Source: Clostridia bacterium
GTDB taxonomy: Bacteria > Bacillota > Clostridia > Peptostreptococcales > Anaerovoracaceae
Direction: 5' to 3'
NCBI GenBank assembly: GCA_024403005.1
Contig: JAKSSQ010000044.1
Span: 1 to 11,123, forward strand
Length of the DNA: 11,123 nucleotides
Shown in pieces: positions 7,049 to 11,123 of this stretch; position 1 is the stretch's first letter; the number at the start of each line of letters is the position of its first letter. The notes below the pieces were generated by a model. The model saw only the letters and a program-made list of their open reading frames with translations. It was not told the DNA's origin and searched no databases. The position numbers and the translations under genes were made by a program.

Positions 7049-8026
7049 ATGGACTCTGCAAATCTCGTAAGCATAAGAAACCTCACCGTGCTCTCCGGAC
7101 AGAGAGTGCTCATTAAAAATCTGGACCTGGACATCCGCGAAGGCGAGCTCATCGGCGTAGCCGGCGAATCCGGCAGCGGAAAGACCATGTTTATCCTGGC
7201 CATGCTCAACGTACTTCCGGAAGGCGTAAAGATTACTTCCGACAGGTTCGAGCTCTTCGGCAAGGACTGCAGAACCCTGTCTTCTTCCGAGTGGAGAAGC
7301 CTGGTGGGAAGCCACATCGGCTTCGTGCCCCAGAACACGATGTTCTATCTCCATCCTATGATGAAGATAAAAAAGCAGATTATCGACAGCTTCGTGAGCC
7401 ATAAGAAGGGCACTAAGGAGCAGGGCCTGGCAAGAGCTGCAGAGCTTCTGCGCCGCGTAGGTTTCGATGACCCCGAGCGCGTCCTTAATTCCTACGGCTG
7501 GGAACTTTCCGGCGGCATGCGCCAGAGAGTAAACATAGCCATGGCTTTAATGAACAACCCGGAAATCCTTATCGCAGACGAGCCCACAACGGCTCTGGAT
7601 GCTGCGATTCAGAGGCAGATTCTGGATTTGTTCAAGGATATTAACGAAAACGAAGGCGTAACCATACTCATGGTCTCCCACGACCTGGGCATGCTCCACG
7701 CCTACAGCAATATGAATATGGTAATGTACGCAGGCCGCATGGTCGAATTCGGGCCTTCCGAAGACATTTTCAACGCTCCGGCCCATCCGTACACCAAGGC
7801 TCTGCTGGATGTAATTCCGACTCTCAGCCGCACCGCGGACGACAGGCTGGTTGAAATTCCCGGCTTCGTTCCCGACAGCGGAAGAGAAGTTGAAAGCTGC
7901 ATTTTCGCAGACAGATGCCCCTATGCGGAGGATATCTGCAGGCAGCCCGTCTCCATGACCCATATTGCAGCCCATCATCTTTGCCTCTGCGCAAAGCCTT
8001 TAACTGGAGGTGACCGCAATGAGTGA
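7049..8026 (+). CDS. ABC transporter ATP-binding protein, DppD/OppD type
   Basis: A 325-residue ATPase that powers import. Walker A is GESGSGKT (39-46), the Q-loop glutamine is Gln95 in FVPQN, the signature is LSGGM (153-157), Walker B is ILIADEPT (173-180) with catalytic Glu178, and the switch histidine is His211. After the nucleotide-binding domain comes the oligopeptide-family C-terminal region with HPYTKALLDVIP. It carries cysteines at 284, 290, 297 and 312/314, the cluster pattern of DppD/OppD-type ATPases in which an Fe-S cluster has been described. GAGGAGG precedes the ATG. It overlaps the next gene by 8 bp. Confidence 0.93.
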   Translation: MDSANLVSIRNLTVLSGQRVLIKNLDLDIREGELIGVAGESGSGKTMFILAMLNVLPEGVKITSDRFELFGKDCRTLSSSEWRSLVGSHIGFVPQNTMFYLHPMMKIKKQIIDSFVSHKKGTKEQGLARAAELLRRVGFDDPERVLNSYGWELSGGMRQRVNIAMALMNNPEILIADEPTTALDAAIQRQILDLFKDINENEGVTILMVSHDLGMLHAYSNMNMVMYAGRMVEFGPSEDIFNAPAHPYTKALLDVIPTLSRTADDRLVEIPGFVPDSGREVESCIFADRCPYAEDICRQPVSMTHIAAHHLCLCAKPLTGGDRNE

Positions 8027-8819
8027 TATTCTCCTTAGAGGCGAGGACCTCGTTAAGGAATACGCAGTAAAGAAAACTCCTCTCACAGGAAAGGTTACAA
8101 AGGTATTTACAGCTCTGGACGGCGTTTCCATAGAGCTTAAAGCCGGCGAAACTCTGGGCCTGGTAGGGGAATCCGGCAGCGGCAAATCCACAACGGGAGA
8201 CATTCTCGGGGATCTGCAGAAGCCGACAAAGGGCACTGTCTTCTACAAAGGCAAAGATATCCGCAGCTTTACACCGGAGGAATACCAGGTTTACAGGCGC
8301 AATGTCCAGTATATTTTCCAGGACCCCAAGGGCTCAATGAACCCCAATGCGAGGATTCTGGACATACTGGAAGAACCGCTCATTACCCTTAAAATAGAAA
8401 AGAGCGAAGCTGCAAGAAGGGCAAAAGCCGAAGACATGATTCAGAAGGTAGGCCTGGAAAAGGCCATTCTGAACAAATTCCCGGGAGAAATTTCCGGCGG
8501 CCAGTGCCAGAGAATTGCGGTTGCACGCGCTCTTATTACCGAACCGGAAATTATCATCTGCGACGAAGCGGTATCCGCTCTGGACGTTTCCGTGCAGGCC
8601 CAGATACTGAATCTGCTTAAAGACCTGCAGGCACGTCTGCACGTTGCATATCTGTTTATTTCCCACGATATCGGCGTTGTTTACCACATGGCCGACCGCA
8701 TCTGCGTAATGAAGAACGGTAAGATCGTGGAAAGGGGCATCGCAGAAGATGTTCTGGAAAAGCCCCAGCACGAGTATACGCGCCAGCTGCTGGAGTGCTC
8801 GTTCGCGAAGAAAGCGTAG
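8019..8819 (+). CDS. ABC transporter ATP-binding protein, DppF/OppF type (short)
   Basis: The partner ATPase, 266 residues from the start MSDILL. Walker A is GESGSGKS (50-57), the Q-loop is Gln101 in IFQDP, the signature is ISGGQ (158-162), Walker B is IIICDEAVSALD with Glu183, and the switch histidine is His216. It ends soon after HEYTRQLLECS, so it lacks the long Cys-bearing C-terminal part of its partner; this length is like NikE (about 268). An upstream GTG at 8010 is in frame but lies inside the GGAGGTG ribosome-binding sequence (8006-8012). The ATG at 8019, with 6 bases of spacing, is the better start. Translation is likely coupled to the preceding gene. It is the last gene of the importer operon. 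Confidence 0.92.
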   Translation: MSDILLRGEDLVKEYAVKKTPLTGKVTKVFTALDGVSIELKAGETLGLVGESGSGKSTTGDILGDLQKPTKGTVFYKGKDIRSFTPEEYQVYRRNVQYIFQDPKGSMNPNARILDILEEPLITLKIEKSEAARRAKAEDMIQKVGLEKAILNKFPGEISGGQCQRIAVARALITEPEIIICDEAVSALDVSVQAQILNLLKDLQARLHVAYLFISHDIGVVYHMADRICVMKNGKIVERGIAEDVLEKPQHEYTRQLLECSFAKKA

Positions 8820-8830
8820 GGTTGGCGCAT

Positions 8831-8882
8831 GTGGTGCATTCACACAGCCCGTACGGGGCAATGCGAATGCTCACTGGTTTTT
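8831..8882 (+). terminator. probable rho-independent terminator of the importer operon
   Basis: GCATTC (8836-8841) pairs with GAATGC (8865-8870), extended by GTG (8831-8833) with CAC (8872-8874) across a small internal loop. Inside lies a second hairpin, GCCC (8847-8850) with GGGC. TTTTT follows at 8878-8882. It lies just after the last ATPase gene, where a terminator is expected. The fold is branched rather than a simple stem, which lowers confidence. Confidence 0.5.
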
Positions 8883-8944
8883 GACCCGATCAGCAAGATT
8901 TTGAACTGTTTGTGCGCACTGCTGACCCAACTGACTCTAAATGG
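8847..8944 (+). repeat. repeated structured element, copy A
   Basis: This stretch recurs at 11026-11123. The last 55 bases (8890-8944) are identical to 11069-11123. The preceding 43 bases are diverged but keep the same plan: a GCCC-N5-GGGC stem with a different loop, GAATGC, and a T-run. Homology may continue past 8944, because copy B is cut by the window edge. The identical part contains TCAGCA (8890-8895), which can pair with TGCTGA (8920-8925), and the left arm of the next terminator-like hairpin. No coding role is apparent. Confidence 0.85.
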
Positions 8945-8972
8945 CGTCTGGTTGGGTCAGTATTTTTGTTTT
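8922..8972 (+). terminator. terminator-like hairpin inside the repeated element
   Basis: CTGACCCAAC (8922-8931) and its perfect complement GTTGGGTCAG (8951-8960) enclose 19 bases and are followed by TATTTTTGTTTT (8961-8972). G-U and A-U pairs can extend the stem by two. It has the form of a rho-independent terminator, apart from a longer loop than usual. Its left arm overlaps TGCTGA, which can pair upstream instead, so two folds compete. Confidence 0.6.
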
Positions 8973-9245
8973 ACGGCGCATCCGGAGTGCCTGATGTCTT
9001 GATATCGGGGCGCATTGGGGCACCGGATGACCCAATGCCCAGGCAATGGCGGCAGGTTGGGTTAGGCTGGGCGAAAACGCACAGATTTCGAGTATTTGCC
9101 CAGTTGTGTGCGATGACAGAATTTCCCAAACGCACAAAATCAGGGCTTGAAATCGCATTTGTGTGAAGGTACAGTTAAGTTGCTTAAAATGGACGCGTTG
9201 CGAGCTTTGGTGATAGTTACATATTCAGCAAATTAAGAACTTGTG

Positions 9246-9276
9246 TTGAATAACTTTGATATTCGACTCTTATAAT
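9246..9276 (+). promoter_or_regulatory. candidate promoter of the two unknown genes
   Basis: A perfect TATAAT lies at 9271-9276. The best -35 is TTGAAT at 9246-9251, with a long 19-bp spacer. The predicted start, near 9283, lies about 155 bases before the ATG at 9438. CTGATTAA occurs twice just downstream (9279 and 9291), 12 bp apart. The -10 also overlaps the TTG at 9276 that would otherwise open the upstream-extended reading frame, arguing against that start. Confidence 0.45.
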
Positions 9277-9340
9277 TGCTGATTAACTATCTGATTAATG
9301 CGATTATGCCAGGGCTCAGGCGAATAATGCTGAAAACCTA

Positions 9341-9375
9341 CGCACAAAACTGCAGCGCACTGCAGAAACTGTGCG
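9341..9375. repeat. two-tier inverted repeat (hairpin)
   Basis: CGCACA (9341-9346) pairs with TGTGCG (9370-9375). Inside, after an A-rich internal loop, CTGCAG (9350-9355) pairs with CTGCAG (9360-9365) around a CGCA loop. The fold is symmetric and would form in DNA or RNA. It lies in the predicted leader of the unknown genes, upstream of the preferred start at 9438, and shares its outer CGCACA/TGTGCG arms with two other hairpins nearby. Confidence 0.6.
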
Positions 9376-9437
9376 AAATCGTCTGCACAGATGAAACCGA
9401 ATTATTGCTGTGCATTTTTAGATACGGATGCGGAATT

Positions 9438-9686
9438 ATGGCTGTATACCTTAATTTTTATTTTAGAGAATTGGAAGTTGATGGTACTATGGTGCAGGGA
9501 ATATTTGATTCACCAGAAGATCAGGCATCCTGCAATTTTCTATATGATTTAGAGACAAGAGATTATGAAATATGGAATTGCAGTAAACCCGAGGATGAGT
9601 TACTGCCTTTGCCATTTAATTGGCTGAATATAAAATTTAAAGAAAATGGCTGTTTAAGAAAAAACGAGGGTAAGATCAGCTATTAA
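9438..9686 (+). CDS. hypothetical protein, 82 residues
   Basis: I do not recognise this protein. From MAVYLNFYF it is small, acidic and rich in aromatic residues, with alternating hydrophobic positions suggesting beta strands, and no membrane segment or signal peptide. The frame is open from a TTG at 9276, with further ATGs at 9306 and 9327. The part before 9438 overlaps a -10 box and a strong hairpin, and its base composition is unlike the AT-rich body, so I take the ATG at 9438; its ribosome binding site (GCGGA) is weak and the start is uncertain. It sits 34 bp before the 413-residue gene and is probably co-transcribed with it. Codon use (TTA, AGA, ATA, TAT) differs from the importer genes, which suggests separate origin. 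A small acidic partner or immunity-type protein is possible but not shown. Confidence 0.55.
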   Translation: MAVYLNFYFRELEVDGTMVQGIFDSPEDQASCNFLYDLETRDYEIWNCSKPEDELLPLPFNWLNIKFKENGCLRKNEGKISY

Positions 9687-9720
9687 ATTTTTATTTAACT
9701 CTCAACATTGGAGAACTTAT

Positions 9721-10962
9721 ATGGCTAATTACGTTTATAATTATGTTTTTTGTTCTGCTGAAGGTGAGAAAGAACTTCTAGAATACTATACGGGAGATTC
9801 CGATTTCGGTCTGGTAATGTATGATTATGTTTCTGAAATTCAGGCAGATGGAATTGTTGAAATTCGTTTTGATACACGAGGCAGTGAATACCGCAGCGAA
9901 TTCATTATACCGTTTATAAAAAAGCACAAAGAAACTACATGGTATTGCGTAGAAGAGTGTGAAATCGAAGAAGGTTGGTTCAGATGGGAGTGCGATGAAG
10001 TTAAGCTGTCTGTGCGTAGGCTCACTTGCTCAGAAGAAAAAATCATTCTCTGTTATAAAAAGATGGATCAGTATCTCAGACCTAATTCTATCATGATGTT
10101 AGAAAATACCGGTCTGATGCAATATGAAGATATCGCTGCAAACACGGAATTTAAATGGCAATTAAGCGAGAAATCTGTAAACAGGATAATAGCGGTCATT
10201 ATGAAATACCATAATGAAATGGAACTTGGAAAAGTGTGTTTTCTTCCTGATGAAGGTAACCGGATTGTTGAGGATTTGCAGTATTGGATAGGTCCTTTTT
10301 GTGGAATGATTGAAACATTACTCTTGTCTGATGCTGAGCAGATTCAAAAAGACATAAAGAATGGAGATATTAATTTCCGCCCTGATATTCTCGATGAAAT
10401 ATTGTTTGTCGTCAATAGTGCGCTGCTTGATGATAAAATTGATTTTCAAATAACCAGTGCATACTTGAAAAACAGAATAGATTCCGAGCAAGACCCCGTA
10501 ATGAACGCAATATATAGAGAAATTGAACGAGTCAACTCCAGACCTGCGCATGCTCACTTTCCTACTAACACCGATAAACAAGCAGGATGGGTTTTCAGAG
10601 AATCGGTACTGCTTGGTTTAGCAGTTAAAAAAATCCGCTGGGATAACGATGTTATTTCAAATAAAGACTCTTTGTTACCTGTGGTTAATCTTATCCTTGA
10701 CAATGACAAAGATTTATTGCGAGTTGATTATTGCAATGACCTTGGATGCAATAATGTTCTGGCATCAGAGTATTATCCAATAGACTCAGATAGTGCTGAA
10801 GAGGTCTCCAAGCTGATATTAAAAGTCATGGATGATCCAAAATGGAGAAAAGAGAAGGCTGTAATATTTAGCTCCGATGATGGTTATGAAGTTAAGGTTA
10901 AGGATAATTTCTTCAATAGAAAACTATTTCGATTAAGTAAGTGGTTTCGCAAAAAAAGCTAG
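9721..10962 (+). CDS. hypothetical protein, 413 residues
   Basis: I do not recognise this protein. The ATG at 9721 has GGAGA 6 bases upstream. It looks cytoplasmic: no signal peptide or membrane segment, acidic overall, with a basic tail (FNRKLFRLSKWFRKKS). The first 100 or so residues (MANYVYNYVFCSAEGEKELLEYY, then IVEIRFDTRGSEYRSEF and GWFRWECDEVKLSVRRL) read as alternating strands and helices. They faintly recall small ferredoxin-like domains found on mobile elements, but the likeness is too weak to name. Residues about 115-270 appear mostly helical. The last third contains aromatic and acidic strands (WVFRESVLLGLAVKKIRW, DLLRVDYCNDLGCN). No nuclease, ATPase or protease motif is visible. 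AT-rich codon use and flanking repeats suggest a horizontally acquired cassette shared with the small gene upstream. Confidence 0.8.
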   Translation: MANYVYNYVFCSAEGEKELLEYYTGDSDFGLVMYDYVSEIQADGIVEIRFDTRGSEYRSEFIIPFIKKHKETTWYCVEECEIEEGWFRWECDEVKLSVRRLTCSEEKIILCYKKMDQYLRPNSIMMLENTGLMQYEDIAANTEFKWQLSEKSVNRIIAVIMKYHNEMELGKVCFLPDEGNRIVEDLQYWIGPFCGMIETLLLSDAEQIQKDIKNGDINFRPDILDEILFVVNSALLDDKIDFQITSAYLKNRIDSEQDPVMNAIYREIERVNSRPAHAHFPTNTDKQAGWVFRESVLLGLAVKKIRWDNDVISNKDSLLPVVNLILDNDKDLLRVDYCNDLGCNNVLASEYYPIDSDSAEEVSKLILKVMDDPKWRKEKAVIFSSDDGYEVKVKDNFFNRKLFRLSKWFRKKS

Positions 10963-11025
10963 AATACCGTTTACCGGTCGCTGCTTTTTATGTATTTGAA
11001 TTTTATTCTTAATGCTTAAGCTTCT

Positions 11026-11123
11026 GCCCGGCGTGGGCATTACCGAATGCGCCTGTTTTTTGATCCAGTCAGCAAGATTTTGAACTGTTTGTGCGCACTG
11101 CTGACCCAACTGACTCTAAATGG
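11026..11123 (+). repeat. repeated structured element, copy B (cut by window edge)
   Basis: The second copy of the element at 8847-8944, in the same orientation, 2179 bp downstream. Bases 11069-11123 are identical to copy A, and the identity is still running when the window ends. In copy B the base before TCAGCA is G, so GTCAGCA (11068-11074) pairs with TGCTGAC (11099-11105), one pair longer than in copy A. The preceding 43 bases keep the GCCC-N5-GGGC stem with a different loop. Confidence 0.85.
11035..11061 (+). terminator. probable terminator after the 413-residue gene
   Basis: GGGCATT (11035-11041) pairs with AATGCGCC (11046-11053) with one bulged G around an ACCG loop, then TG and six T's (11056-11061). 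It lies about 70 bp after the stop at 10962 and forms the start of copy B of the repeat. A weaker ACCG/CGGT stem with TTTTT follows the stop more closely (about 10966-10989). Confidence 0.6.

Larger units (their letters stand above)
8973..9437 (+). other. non-coding interval with repeated hairpins
   Basis: No convincing gene lies here. The open frames in it have no ribosome binding site or family resemblance, and one overlaps the terminator-like hairpin. It holds several inverted motifs. GCATTGGG (9012-9019) pairs with CCCAATGC (9031-9038). CGCACA (9078-9083) pairs with TGTGCG (9107-9112). CGCACAAA (9131-9138) pairs with TTTGTGTG (9158-9165, one G-U). A two-tier hairpin spans 9341-9375. GGTTGGGT recurs at 8950 and 9055. 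Base composition shifts from GC-richer to AT-rich near 9170-9270. Confidence 0.55.

Noticed and set aside
8912..9166. 84-codon + strand frame after the importer operon
   Set aside because: It overlaps the terminator-like hairpin and the repeated element, and has no good start site or family resemblance. The 73-codon minus-strand frame at 8937-9158 is its shadow and is rejected too.
9276..9437. Upstream extension of the 82-residue gene (54 more codons from TTG 9276)
   Set aside because: It begins inside the TATAAT box and includes a two-tier hairpin. No good ribosome binding site is seen for its ATGs at 9306 and 9327. It cannot be fully excluded.
8847..11123. CRISPR array or insertion sequence
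   Set aside because: Only two repeat copies, 2.2 kb apart and with genes between them, and no spacers. No transposase-like motif is visible in either enclosed protein, and the repeats are direct, not terminal inverted.

Overview
The window holds the 3' end of a bacterial microcompartment (BMC) operon of the Pdu type, a complete five-gene ABC importer of the dipeptide/oligopeptide/nickel family, and an AT-richer segment with two genes I do not recognise, bracketed by a repeated structured element. All genes are on the + strand. The organism is not identifiable from this stretch. Strong AGGAG-type ribosome binding sites, a lipoprotein-type binding protein and corrinoid/BMC metabolism fit an anaerobic, probably fermentative bacterium (inference).

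Bases 1-3499 encode, in order, PduL (5' end cut off by the window edge), a PduN/EutN pentamer, PduS, PduT, PduU and PduV. This is the Salmonella pdu order with M, O, P and Q missing from between. The genes are spaced by only 2-15 bp and form one transcription unit. Together they give the acyl-phosphate-forming step, a shell vertex, an Fe-S flavoprotein cobalamin reductase, its Fe-S shell partner, a second minor shell protein and a small GTPase. The signature enzyme (diol dehydratase, ammonia lyase or glycyl-radical enzyme) and the aldehyde dehydrogenase must lie outside, so the compartment's substrate cannot be stated.

Bases 3500-3681 are a regulatory gap: a TTGACA box 8 bp after pduV, overlapped on its downstream side by a perfect 29-bp palindrome. 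Bases 3682-8819 encode a lipoprotein binding protein, two permeases and two ATPases. A stem-loop separates the binding-protein gene from the first permease gene. The remaining junctions are overlapping or nearly so. A controlled importer directly behind a BMC operon may supply the compartment's substrate or a cofactor, but this is inference.

Bases 8820-9437 carry no convincing gene. They hold a terminator, one copy of a repeated element that contains a second terminator-like hairpin, several hairpins built on CGCACA/TGTGCG, and a -10 box. Bases 9438-10962 carry an 82-residue and a 413-residue unknown protein in AT-richer sequence with different codon use. A second copy of the repeated element, identical over the last 55 bases, begins behind them and runs off the window edge. 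The layout is of a cassette inserted between, or belonging to an array of, repeated elements.
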